From: Aquipseudomonas alcaligenes_A
GTDB taxonomy: Bacteria; Pseudomonadota; Gammaproteobacteria; Pseudomonadales; Pseudomonadaceae
Assembly: GCA_048595745.1 (NCBI GenBank)
Contig: CP184361.1
Length of the DNA stretch: 64,000 nt
Direction: 5' to 3' (one strand)
The notes below the pieces were generated by a model that saw only the letters and a list, made by a program, of their open reading frames with translations, was not told where the DNA came from and searched no databases. A program made the translations under genes and the position numbers. The number at the start of each line of letters is the position of its first letter. Within the stretch, counting starts at the first letter, position 1. Positions 27,185 to 35,484 of this stretch are shown here, in pieces.

Positions 27185-28945
27185 GTGGCACATCAAGGAA
27201 GAGGCCTGGCGGTTGCCGGCCTGGCATTGCTCGGCACACTGCCCCTGGGGCTGGCGCAGGCGTTTCAGGTGCGTTCGGGGGACTGGACCACCTCGCTCGA
27301 CACCACCGTCTCCTACGGCGTCAGCTACCGCATGGAGGGCCAGGACGACAAGCTGATCGCCCGTGCCAACGGCGGCAGCGGCAGCAACTCGGGGCTGATC
27401 AACTCCGACGACGGCAACCTGAACTTCAGGAAGGGCGACCTGTTTTCCGAGATGGTCAAGGTCGTCTCGGAGATGGACCTGCGCTACCAGGAGCGCCACG
27501 GCGTGTTCATCCGCGGCCGTGCGTTCTACGACTTCGAACTGGAGGACGATTCGCGCCGCCACCGCGAGATCAGCGACGGCGGCCTGGACGAAGCCGGTTC
27601 CAGCGTCGACCTGCTGGACGCCTTCGTCTACGGCAGCTGGACGGTGGGCGAGCGCGACCTCAACGCCCGCCTCGGGCGCCAGGTGATCAACTGGGGCGAG
27701 GGGCTGTTCTATCAGAACGGCATCGGCGCAACCAATCCGGTGGACATCAACGCCCTGCGCGCCCCCGGCTCGGAAGTGAAGGAGGCCTACATGCCCACCT
27801 TCATGGTCTACGGCTCCTTTGAGCTGCGCGACAACCTCACCGTGGAGGGCTACTGGCAGCCGGGCAAGGCCTGGGAAGCCTCGAAGATCGACCCCTGCGG
27901 CACCTACTTCTCCACCCTCGACCCGCTCGGCGAGGACTGCGAGTACCTGTCCGCCGCGCCGCTGCAGGAGCAGATCACCGGCCGGGTTGGCGAGGCGCTG
28001 GCCTTCGACAGCCCCGCCGCCGCGCAGGCCTGGGCCGACAGCCTGGCGCCTGGCCTGGTCAACAATCTGCTGCGCGGCTACATCCCCACCACCTTCATCC
28101 CGCGCGCCCAGGACATCGACGGCGACGACTCGGCCCAGTACGGCCTGGCCCTGCGCTGGTACGTGCCGGAGCTGAACGACACCGAGCTGGGCTTCTACTA
28201 CCTTCGCTACAACATGCAGGTACCGATGATCGGCCTCACCGTCGGCCAGCCCGTGGTGTTGCCGGTGGTCGGCGCACTGCCCGATGCCAGCAGCTCGCGC
28301 TACTACGCGGAGTACCTGGAGAAGCGCGACCTGTTCGGCATCAGCTTCAACACCTCGATTGGCGGCGACAGCATCTTCAACGGCCTGTCGCTGGCCGGCG
28401 AGCTGAGCTACCGGCCGGATACGCCGATCGCCCTCGGCCTCAACGAGTACCTGCCGACCGCGCTGCTCAACCCGGACGGCCTGCCGGTCGGCACCCGCCT
28501 CGACGGCTACCGCGAGAAGGACATGTACCAGGCCTCGCTGGCCGCCATCTACAACTTCAACGGCCTGCTTGGCTCGGACTCGGCCGCGCTGTTCTCCGAG
28601 CTGGTGGCCAGCCGCGTGCAGGGCCTGGAGTCGGACGTCGACTACTACGAGGCCACCAGCAGCGCCTACGGCGCCCAGGCCAGCCTGCAGCTGACCTACA
28701 CCAACGTGTTCAACCTGGTGAACCTGGTGCCCAGCCTCGGCTACCAGTACAGCATCAACGGCGTGGCGCCCCAGCTCACCAACGGCCTGGACGAGGAAGC
28801 GCAGAGCTGGTCGGTGGGGCTCGATGCGATCTACCAGGAGTCCCTCACGGTCGGCGCCAAGTACGTCGGCTACAGCGGCGGCGGAATCTCCAACAAGCGC
28901 ACCGACCGCGATTACCTGACCTTCAACGTCAAATACAGCTTCTGA
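27185..28945 (+). CDS. DUF1302 domain-containing outer-membrane protein
   Basis: This is a 586-residue DUF1302 protein with an N-terminal signal sequence (residues 1-26, GLAVAGLALLGTLPLGLAQA). The mature part starts FQVRSGDWTTSLDTTVSYGVSYRM and is rich in alternating, aromatic-containing beta strands, ending with Phe (NVKYSF). An outer-membrane beta-barrel is therefore likely. GTG 27185 has GGAGG upstream. It sits 11 nt before a DUF1329 gene, the standard partner. Such pairs are often linked to lipid, terpenoid or polyester use in Pseudomonas. The nearby PHA depolymerase and hydrolases fit that, but the substrate is unknown. Confidence 0.88.
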   Translation: MAHQGRGLAVAGLALLGTLPLGLAQAFQVRSGDWTTSLDTTVSYGVSYRMEGQDDKLIARANGGSGSNSGLINSDDGNLNFRKGDLFSEMVKVVSEMDLRYQERHGVFIRGRAFYDFELEDDSRRHREISDGGLDEAGSSVDLLDAFVYGSWTVGERDLNARLGRQVINWGEGLFYQNGIGATNPVDINALRAPGSEVKEAYMPTFMVYGSFELRDNLTVEGYWQPGKAWEASKIDPCGTYFSTLDPLGEDCEYLSAAPLQEQITGRVGEALAFDSPAAAQAWADSLAPGLVNNLLRGYIPTTFIPRAQDIDGDDSAQYGLALRWYVPELNDTELGFYYLRYNMQVPMIGLTVGQPVVLPVVGALPDASSSRYYAEYLEKRDLFGISFNTSIGGDSIFNGLSLAGELSYRPDTPIALGLNEYLPTALLNPDGLPVGTRLDGYREKDMYQASLAAIYNFNGLLGSDSAALFSELVASRVQGLESDVDYYEATSSAYGAQASLQLTYTNVFNLVNLVPSLGYQYSINGVAPQLTNGLDEEAQSWSVGLDAIYQESLTVGAKYVGYSGGGISNKRTDRDYLTFNVKYSF

Positions 28946-28956
28946 GAGGGAACGCC

Positions 28957-30309
28957 ATGCACAGTCTGCGAATCACCCTGCTGGCCGCTGCCCTGCTGGC
29001 CGCCACCCCGGCCCTGGCCCAGGTCGGCGCCGACCAGATCGCCCGTCTCGGCCAGGACCTCACCCCGCTGGGCGCGGAAAAGGCCGGCAACGCCGCCGGC
29101 ACCATTCCCGCCTGGGACGGTGGCCTGGCCAAGGACAGCGGCGCCTTCGACGCCAAGGCCGGCTACAAGGACCCCTTCGCCGCCGACCAGCCGCTGTTCA
29201 GCATCAGCGCCGCCAATGCCGAGCAGTACCGCGCCAACCTCAGCCCTGGCCAACTGGCCATGCTCAAACGCTATTCCGGGACCTGGAAGCTCAACGTCTA
29301 CCCAAGCCGCCGCTCCGCCTCCTACCCGGACAAGGTGTATGCCGCGATCAAGGGCAATGCCGCCAGTGCCAGGCTGATCGAGAACGGCAATGGCATCGCC
29401 GACTTCAAGGTGGCCACGCCCTTCCCGATTCCACAGTCGGCCCTGGAGGTGCTGTGGAACCATCTGGTGCGCTACCGCGGCGACAGCGTCAAGCGCTACT
29501 ACGCCCAGGCCGTGCCGCACGCCAGCGGCGACTATTTCATGACCCAGATCGAGGACCTGTTCCTGTTCAACCAGGATGCCGGCGATTACGCCAAGGACAA
29601 CGGCAACGTGCTGTTCTACTTCCGCCAGTCGGTGCTCGCCCCGGCGCGTCTGGCCGGCACCGAGCTGCTGGTCCACGAGACCGTCAACCAGGTCAAAGAG
29701 CCGCGCCTGGCCTGGCTCTATGCTGCCGGCCAGCGCCGTGTGCGACGCACGCCGAACGTGGCCTACGACTCGCCCGGCACCGCCTCCGAGGGCATGCGCA
29801 CCACTGACAACTTCGACATGTTCTCCGGCGCGCCGGACAGGTATGACTGGCAACTGGTGGGCAAGCAGGAGCTGTATGTGCCCTACAACAGCTACCGCTT
29901 CGCGGCCAAAACCAACAAGTACAGCGAAATCGTCCAGCCCGGCCACGTCAATCCGGACCTGCTGCGCTACGAACTGCACCGCGTCTGGCACGTACGCGCC
30001 ACCCTCAAGGCCGGCCAGCGCCACCAGTACAAGCAGCGCGACATGTACTTCGACGAGGACAGCTACCAGATCCTGGTGGTCGACCATTACGACAATCGCG
30101 ACAACCTGTGGCGCCTCGGCGAGTCCTACACCATCAACCTGTATGACCAGCCGCTGGTATGGACCAAGGGCGACGCCGTATATGACCTGATCGGCGGCCG
30201 TTATGTGATCGGCATATTGTCCAATGAAGAACCGGCGGAGCAGTTCGATATTGCCCTGAAGCCGACTGATTTCACCCCGGCACAATTACGCCGTGACAGT
30301 CGTCGCTGA
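28957..30309 (+). CDS. DUF1329 domain-containing protein
   Basis: This is a 450-residue exported protein with a signal peptide (MHSLRITLLAAALLAATPALA). Family hallmarks are DLTPLGAEKAGNAAGTIPAWDGGL at the N-terminus, then FPIPQSALEVLWNHLVRYRG, MFSGAPDRYDWQLVGKQELYVPYN and RHQYKQRDMYFDEDSYQI. The fold resembles LolB/LppX lipid-binding proteins, so it may carry a hydrophobic compound through the periplasm to the DUF1302 barrel. GAGGGA precedes the ATG, 11 nt after the DUF1302 stop. It is convergent with the tetR-type gene. Confidence 0.88.
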   Translation: MHSLRITLLAAALLAATPALAQVGADQIARLGQDLTPLGAEKAGNAAGTIPAWDGGLAKDSGAFDAKAGYKDPFAADQPLFSISAANAEQYRANLSPGQLAMLKRYSGTWKLNVYPSRRSASYPDKVYAAIKGNAASARLIENGNGIADFKVATPFPIPQSALEVLWNHLVRYRGDSVKRYYAQAVPHASGDYFMTQIEDLFLFNQDAGDYAKDNGNVLFYFRQSVLAPARLAGTELLVHETVNQVKEPRLAWLYAAGQRRVRRTPNVAYDSPGTASEGMRTTDNFDMFSGAPDRYDWQLVGKQELYVPYNSYRFAAKTNKYSEIVQPGHVNPDLLRYELHRVWHVRATLKAGQRHQYKQRDMYFDEDSYQILVVDHYDNRDNLWRLGESYTINLYDQPLVWTKGDAVYDLIGGRYVIGILSNEEPAEQFDIALKPTDFTPAQLRRDSRR

Positions 30310-30331
30310 CCCGCTTGTATATATAAGTGAG

Positions 30332-30952
30332 TCAGCGCGGGGACACTTGCAGGTAATTGCAGACCAGTCGCGAAAGTTCTCCCGGGATATGTTCCCGGGG
30401 GGTCGTGCCGAGGCTGCCGACCATGGTCAGGTAGTTCAGGCCGGAGAGCAGCATGTGCGCGCTGAGGTCGGCGGCCTGTTCCGGGGCGGGGTGCTGCAGG
30501 CTGTCGCGGTGGCTCAGCACGATGCTGGCGAACGCCTGGCCGATGTGGGCGTTGAGCTGGTGGAAGCGCTGGCGGAACTGCGGGTCCATCGAGCTGCGTC
30601 GGATCAGCGCGCGGAGCAGGCCCTCGCTGCCGTCGAACAGGCGTGCTACGCCACGGATAAAGGCCTCCACCTGGGCGTCCAGCGGCAGCGGCTGGCGCGT
30701 CAGGTCCGCCACCAGGTCATCCACGGCGGAGCGGCTCTGCTCGACGAAGTGTTGGTGTACGGCGTACAGCAGCACGTCCTTGTCGCCGAGCAGGCGGTAG
30801 AAGGTGCCGACCGAGGACTCGGCCAGCTGGGCGATCTGGGAGATGCCGGTTTCTTCGAACTGGTTGTTCGCCAGCAGGTCGGCAGCGACGTTGAGGAAGC
30901 GCTCCAGAGCCTTCTTGCTGCGTGCCTGGGTGGGGCTGGCGATGCTGTACAT
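30332..30952 (-). CDS. TetR-family transcriptional regulator
   Basis: This is a 206-residue TetR repressor. The N-terminal HTH covers about residues 10-60 (RSKKALERFLNVAADLLANNQFEETGISQIAQLAESSVGTFYRLLGDKDVLLYAVHQHF); the C-terminal ligand domain is not assignable. ATG 30952 has GAGAA upstream. It is divergent from an alpha/beta hydrolase gene and convergent with the DUF1302/DUF1329 pair. Inverted repeats in the 180-bp divergent region are good operator candidates, so it probably represses itself and the hydrolase. Confidence 0.9.
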   Translation of the reverse strand: MYSIASPTQARSKKALERFLNVAADLLANNQFEETGISQIAQLAESSVGTFYRLLGDKDVLLYAVHQHFVEQSRSAVDDLVADLTRQPLPLDAQVEAFIRGVARLFDGSEGLLRALIRRSSMDPQFRQRFHQLNAHIGQAFASIVLSHRDSLQHPAPEQAADLSAHMLLSGLNYLTMVGSLGTTPREHIPGELSRLVCNYLQVSPR

Positions 30953-31040
30953 GATCAATTCTCGAAACGGCGCTGGTCGATTCTAGGGGGTTTGCCAGGG
31001 CAAGGCAAATAACGCGGAAGTGTAAATAAGGCGGGTATTA

Positions 31041-31087
31041 AAAGTTACCCGCTCGAGCAACTTTGTTTTGCCTGAAAGTTGCTCGAG
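31041..31087. promoter_or_regulatory. TetR operator candidates in divergent promoter
   Basis: CTCGAGCAACTTT (31052-31064) and AAAGTTGCTCGAG (31075-31087) form a perfect 13-bp inverted repeat with a 10-nt spacer. A third AAAGTT at 31041-31046 pairs with the AACTTT of the left arm, giving AAAGTT-x12-AACTTT. These overlapping symmetries lie 45-90 nt from the hydrolase start and about 90-135 nt from the tetR start. Confidence 0.65.
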
Positions 31088-31131
31088 TAATACCGATTCA
31101 TTGTCATTCAATAGTGCAGGGAATAACTTTC

Positions 31132-31932
31132 ATGGATTATCTGAACTTGCCCAGTGGCCGTTTCGCCTATGTCCGCCAGGGGCGCGGCAGCCCGGTGCTG
31201 TTGTTGCACGGCCTGGGTTCCTCGCTGCTCGACTGGCAGCCGCAGATCGAGCACCTGGCGCAGCACTGCGAGGTGTTCGCCCTGGACGTGCGCGGCCACG
31301 GCCAGAGCGAGCCGCTGCGCGCGCCGGTGAGCATGGCCGAGCTGGCCGGCGACGTGGCCGATTTCATCCGCGCGATGGACATCGCGCCGTGCACCCTGGT
31401 GGGCATTTCCATGGGTGGCATGCTCACCTTCCAGCTGCTGGCCGACCAGCCTGCACTGGTGCGCGCGGCGGTGGTGGTCAACAGCGCACCGAGCTTTCCG
31501 CTCGACTCCTGGAAGATCCGCGCGCAGGTATGGCTGCGCCTGGGCCTGGTGCGCCTGCTCGGCCTGCCGGCGCTGGCGCGGATGCTGGCCGGCAAGCTGT
31601 TCCCCAAGCCCGAGCAGCAGGCCCTGCGCGAGCGAGTAGCCGAGCGCATCGCGAGCAACGATCCCACCTCCTACCTGCATGCCATGCGCGCCATTCCCGG
31701 CTGGTCGGCGCTGCCGGCGGCGGGGCAGGCCGAGGTGCCGCTGCTGGTGGTCAGTGGTGACCGCGACTACACACCTGTGGATTACAAGCGCGCCTACCTT
31801 GCGCAGCTGCGCAATGCCCGCCTGGAAGTGATCGAGGACTCCGGCCACGCCACGCCGCTGGACCAGCCGCAATGCCTGAACCAGCTGCTGCAGGCCTTTA
31901 TCGCCGAACATTCGCCACCTTTGTCGGCCTGA
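31132..31932 (+). CDS. Alpha/beta hydrolase
   Basis: This is a 266-residue alpha/beta-fold hydrolase. It has the oxyanion-hole motif LLLHGLGSS, the nucleophile elbow GISMGG (Ser93), acid at SGDRDYTP (Asp210/212) and His239 (DSGHATPLD). It resembles 3-oxoadipate enol-lactonase and esterase-type enzymes; no signal peptide is seen, so it is cytoplasmic. ATG 31132 is preferred to an upstream start that would lie inside the operator repeats. It is controlled, most likely, by the divergent TetR gene. Confidence 0.88.
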   Translation: MDYLNLPSGRFAYVRQGRGSPVLLLHGLGSSLLDWQPQIEHLAQHCEVFALDVRGHGQSEPLRAPVSMAELAGDVADFIRAMDIAPCTLVGISMGGMLTFQLLADQPALVRAAVVVNSAPSFPLDSWKIRAQVWLRLGLVRLLGLPALARMLAGKLFPKPEQQALRERVAERIASNDPTSYLHAMRAIPGWSALPAAGQAEVPLLVVSGDRDYTPVDYKRAYLAQLRNARLEVIEDSGHATPLDQPQCLNQLLQAFIAEHSPPLSA

Positions 31933-31987
31933 CTCGAGCGAAGCGCGCCGCTAAACTGGCCGCAGTTTCCGCCGTGGTCCTTTCTGC

Positions 31988-32869
31988 ATGCACCTGCTTC
32001 CCTGGTCCCATCCCACTTCTGCTGGCTTCACCCTGACGGGTTGGCATAGCCCGCCCAGCGGCAAGCCGCTGCTGCACTTCCTGCATGGCAACGGCTTCTG
32101 CGGGCGTACCTATGCGCCGATGCTGGCCGCCCTGGCCGAGCACTTCGACCTCTGGCTGTGTGACGTGCAGGGCCATGGCGACACGGAGCACGGTGGCCGT
32201 TTCCACGGCTGGAACCGCAGTGCCGAACTGGCGGTGGAGGCCTTCGAGGCCGGGCGCGGAGTCTACGGCGAGGTGCCGCGCTTCGCCCTCGGCCACAGCT
32301 TCGGCGGCGTGCTGACCAGCCTGATCCTGGCGCGCCAGCCGCAGCTGTTCCAGCGCGCGGTGCTGCTCGACCCGGTGCTGTTCAGCCAGACCATGATGGG
32401 CGTCATGGCGCTGTCCGAGCTGGTCGGCCTGCACCGGCGCAACGTCATGGCGAAGAAGTCGGCCAGCCGCCGCCGGCATTGGCCGGATCGCGCCAGTGCC
32501 TTCTCACTGCTGCAGGGCAAGGGCATCTTCCGTGGCTGGACCGACGCGGCGCTGCAGGCCTATGTCGACCACGCGCTGAAGGACAGCGCCGAGGGCGGCG
32601 TCGAGCTGAAGTGCCGGCCCAGCCGCGAGGTGGACATCTTCAGCTCCTTCCCCAGGCGCCTGTGGCCGTCGTTGGCGAAGATCGCCGTGCCGACCTTGCT
32701 GTTGTATGGCGACAAGACCTATCCCTTTGTTGGCCAGTCGGCCAGGCGCCTGGCCGGGCTCAATGCCGCGGTGAGCATCGCCGAGGTCCCTGGTGGTCAC
32801 TGCTTCATGCAGGAACACCCCGAGGACGCCGCCGCGCGAGTCCTGGCCTTCCTCTGGCCCGGAGCCTGA
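31988..32869 (+). CDS. Alpha/beta hydrolase
   Basis: This is a second alpha/beta hydrolase of 293 residues. It has HFLHGNGFCGRTY (oxyanion hole), LGHSFGG (Ser104) and a late His in GGHCFMQEHPE. A central basic helix (RRNVMAKKSASRRRHWPDR) is unusual and lies in the lid region. It follows the first hydrolase gene by 55 nt and is followed by the DUF7079 gene after one base, so the last two are probably co-translated. The substrate is unknown. Confidence 0.86.
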   Translation: MHLLPWSHPTSAGFTLTGWHSPPSGKPLLHFLHGNGFCGRTYAPMLAALAEHFDLWLCDVQGHGDTEHGGRFHGWNRSAELAVEAFEAGRGVYGEVPRFALGHSFGGVLTSLILARQPQLFQRAVLLDPVLFSQTMMGVMALSELVGLHRRNVMAKKSASRRRHWPDRASAFSLLQGKGIFRGWTDAALQAYVDHALKDSAEGGVELKCRPSREVDIFSSFPRRLWPSLAKIAVPTLLLYGDKTYPFVGQSARRLAGLNAAVSIAEVPGGHCFMQEHPEDAAARVLAFLWPGA

Positions 32870-32870
32870 G

Positions 32871-33236
32871 ATGGGCGCCAGTCGCGAGGATGTGTGGCTG
32901 GCACTGTCCGAGCTATGGCTGGACAACCAGCCCGACGCACATACCCATCGACATATCGCCCGCGTACTGCTGGCCAGCGGCTTGCCGGCCGAGGAGCTGC
33001 GGCTGATCTACCTGGAGGAAGTGGCACCGCTGCTGTGGCTCAACCACTGGAGCGTGGCCGGGGTCTGGGAGGGTTTCGATCCGCTCTGGCTGAACAGTGG
33101 CTGCCGGCGCAACCAGGCGCTGCGGGCCAGCCGCTGGCATCGCTGGTGCTGCCGCCTGCTGCGCAGGCCGATGACCTACGCGGCCGAACCGGAGTGGCGC
33201 CAGGTGCTGCTGCAGATGGACGAGCTGCGCGGCTGA
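32871..33236 (+). CDS. DUF7079-type small protein
   Basis: This is a 121-residue cytoplasmic protein. Its pattern VWLALSELWLDNQPDAHTHRHIARVLLASGLPAEELRLIYLEEVAPLLWLNHWSVAGVWEGFD matches a small Pseudomonas family (DUF7079) whose role is unknown. ATG 32871 comes one base after the hydrolase stop; an earlier in-frame start inside the hydrolase gene is less likely. Confidence 0.75.
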   Translation: MGASREDVWLALSELWLDNQPDAHTHRHIARVLLASGLPAEELRLIYLEEVAPLLWLNHWSVAGVWEGFDPLWLNSGCRRNQALRASRWHRWCCRLLRRPMTYAAEPEWRQVLLQMDELRG

Positions 33237-33238
33237 CC

Positions 33239-33643
33239 TCAGTCGACCCGGCGCTGCTCGTCGCCCTTGGGATGGTCGCGGCGCCAGTCGTCGAGGCGGA
33301 TCACCTTGTCATCATGCAGCGGTGGCGCCTGGAACGGGTGCGCCGCCAGCTCGATGGCGCCCAGCTGGCGGCCGTACATGCTGATGCTGCCGCTCAGGCG
33401 CTGCTCGCCGGTGACGGTGAATTCGAAGCCGTAAATGCGCGCCACGCGACGCTGGCCGCGGCTGTCGCGCAGCAGGGCCAGGCGGCGGAAGGCGACATTG
33501 CCATCGAGCAGCTCCACGTCCAGCTTGGCGCAGTGCTGCTTGGCCAGCGCCAGGGCGCGCTCGCGAATGCCATGGCCGCGCCACAGCCAGGCGCAGGCGG
33601 TGGCAAAGAGCATGAGCAGCAATACATCCAGCAGGTCGATCAT
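33239..33643 (-). CDS. DUF3301 domain-containing protein
   Basis: This is a 134-residue protein with an N-terminal membrane helix (MIDLLDVLLLMLFATACAWLW) and a cytoplasmic basic domain with the family pattern (CAKLDVELLDGNVAFRRLALLRDSRGQRRVARIYGFEFT.TG..R..G.I.M.G). It is convergent with the DUF7079 gene (2 nt apart). The function is not known. Confidence 0.85.
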   Translation of the reverse strand: MIDLLDVLLLMLFATACAWLWRGHGIRERALALAKQHCAKLDVELLDGNVAFRRLALLRDSRGQRRVARIYGFEFTVTGEQRLSGSISMYGRQLGAIELAAHPFQAPPLHDDKVIRLDDWRRDHPKGDEQRRVD

Positions 33644-33755
33644 GATGGCTCCGGCGGTTCTGGCCCAAGCTTACCCCATTCGCTAGCTGAGTATTGAGCC
33701 GGCGGGCGTATCCCGCTAGGGTGCGCCGGCACGATGAACAGAGGACGTTTTTCCG

Positions 33756-35006
33756 ATGAAGACATGGCAGTTGGCGCTGTTGGCGGGCCTGGTCGGGCTG
33801 GGTGTGCTGGCCTGGTCGTGGCTGCAGGATGAGCCCCTCGACACCCGTGCCCAGGCCTGGCTGGAGCCGTCGGCGGAGTCCGCCGAAAGCGCTGCCTATT
33901 TCCAGCTGCTGGGCCTGGATGCGCCTGCCGGCCAGGAGCCGCAGGCGGTTGGCCGCCAGCGGGTGCAGGCGCATCGGCAATGGCGTACGCAGCATGACCT
34001 TTCCGAGCCGATGGCGGCCGTCGCCAGCGAGCGTATCGAGCTGCCTGGCGCCGAGCTCTGCATGCTGGGCGAGGGCGATTGTGTGCAGCGGCTGCGCGAG
34101 GAGCGCGCGGTGCTGGCCGAGCTGCTGGTGCGCCATGGCGAACTGCTGCGGCGCTACGAGACCCTGCTGGCGTTGCAGGACTACCGCAGCCTGAGCCAGC
34201 CGAGCATGGACGAGCCGCTGGCCAACTTCACCACCCTCGACCGTGCCAACCGCCTGCGCGCCGCTCAGGCCCTGGCACTGGCCCTCGACGGTCGCGGCGA
34301 CGAGGCGCTGGCCCTGCTGCAGCAGGATGTCCGCCTGTTGCGTGGCTGGTTGGCGCGCGCCGACCAGCTGATCCTCAAGATGATCCTGGTGCGCCAGCTG
34401 GGCAAGGACCTGGACGCCATTGCCGCATTGCATCGCGCCGGCCTGGTGCCCTCTCCCGCGGCACAGCCTGCGCTAAGCGCTGCGGAGCGTTCGCTGGAGA
34501 GCGCCATGCAGCGCGAGTTTGCCCTGGTGGGTATCGGACTGCTGACCCTGGTGGGCAACCCACAATTGGCGGCCGAGGTGCAGGTGTCCCGCTGGAAGCT
34601 GCACTTGATGTACAAGCCACACATGACGGTCAACGACATGTTCCCGGATTATCAGCGTGTTGCTGCCCATTCGCGGCTGGATACCGCCGCTTTCGTCCGC
34701 ACACTGACATCGCCACCGCGTCGCGCGCCCAGCCTGTGGTCGCGTGTGCGCAATCCCGTGGGAACCATACTTGGCAGTGTCGCCATGCCCGACTTCAGCA
34801 AGTACCTGGCCCGGTTGCATGACCTGGATGCCAAGCTGGCGCTGTTCAATGCCCTGGGGCAGAGCGTGCCGGAGGCCGACAACCCCTACCGGCCAGGCCA
34901 GCCGGCGAGCTGGAACGCGCAGCGCCAGGCCTACTGTTTCACTGGCCCGCTGCCGGACGAGCAGGGCATGCGCTGCCTCCCTTGGGCCGCACCGCCGCAG
35001 CAATAG
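33756..35006 (+). CDS. Membrane-anchored protein of unknown function
   Basis: This is a 416-residue protein with an uncleaved-looking N-terminal helix (MKTWQLALLAGLVGLGVLAWSWLQ). A mostly alpha-helical, Leu/Ala-rich periplasmic part follows. Short blocks stand out: CMLGEGDCVQRLREER (two Cys), the hydrophobic LVGIGLLTLVG near residue 258 and PPRRAPSLWSRVRNPVGTIL near 315. I recognise no catalytic motif or family. ATG 33756 follows GAGGACGTTTTTCCG. It stands alone between convergent DUF3301 and the DUF2946 gene. Confidence 0.75.
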   Translation: MKTWQLALLAGLVGLGVLAWSWLQDEPLDTRAQAWLEPSAESAESAAYFQLLGLDAPAGQEPQAVGRQRVQAHRQWRTQHDLSEPMAAVASERIELPGAELCMLGEGDCVQRLREERAVLAELLVRHGELLRRYETLLALQDYRSLSQPSMDEPLANFTTLDRANRLRAAQALALALDGRGDEALALLQQDVRLLRGWLARADQLILKMILVRQLGKDLDAIAALHRAGLVPSPAAQPALSAAERSLESAMQREFALVGIGLLTLVGNPQLAAEVQVSRWKLHLMYKPHMTVNDMFPDYQRVAAHSRLDTAAFVRTLTSPPRRAPSLWSRVRNPVGTILGSVAMPDFSKYLARLHDLDAKLALFNALGQSVPEADNPYRPGQPASWNAQRQAYCFTGPLPDEQGMRCLPWAAPPQQ

Positions 35007-35066
35007 CGGCTATGCTTGCCCCTGGGGCGCGCTCGCGCCCCGTTTCCTGCCCAACCGGATAGCCCC

Positions 35067-35429
35067 TTGAACCCGACCCGCCGCCTACAGAGCACTGCGC
35101 GCCTGGCCCTGCTGGCCATGTTCCTGCTGCTGGCTGCGCCGCTGTTCTCGCAGGCCGTGGCGGCCAGCGCCGTGCCGGCCTGGATGAGCGAGATGGCCTG
35201 CGGTGATGCCGAGCACGCGCCGCCGTCGCACGATGCGCCCCTGTGGGCGCAATGCGGCTATTGCACCCTGCTGCTCTCCAGCCCGGCGCTGAGTGGCGCG
35301 CTGCCGAACCTGGCTGGCGTGGCGCACTTCGCGCTCCACGCGGTGATGGCGCCGCTGTCTGCCGCCCTGGGCGAGCCGGTCATCCCGCACGATGCGCCGC
35401 CGCGCGCCCCTCCGCACCGCGTCGTCTGA
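35067..35429 (+). CDS. DUF2946 family protein (second copy)
   Basis: This is a 120-residue protein from TTG 35067 (MNPTRRL pattern usual for the family). The signal-like helix is ARLALLAMFLLLAAPLFSQAVA, followed by HDAPLWAQCGYCTLL with the family CxxC, and His/Pro-rich ends. The nearest in-frame ATG is absent, so the start is a TTG; another at 35016 would give 137 residues. It precedes the PepSY gene by 55 nt. The earlier DUF2946 gene at 13.3 kb has the same layout, pointing to two metal-linked loci. Confidence 0.75.
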   Translation: MNPTRRLQSTARLALLAMFLLLAAPLFSQAVAASAVPAWMSEMACGDAEHAPPSHDAPLWAQCGYCTLLLSSPALSGALPNLAGVAHFALHAVMAPLSAALGEPVIPHDAPPRAPPHRVV

Positions 35430-35484
35430 TCCTTTCCACCAGAGGCCGCAGAGCCTCTCGATCCGACCATTGCGGAGTATTCGC

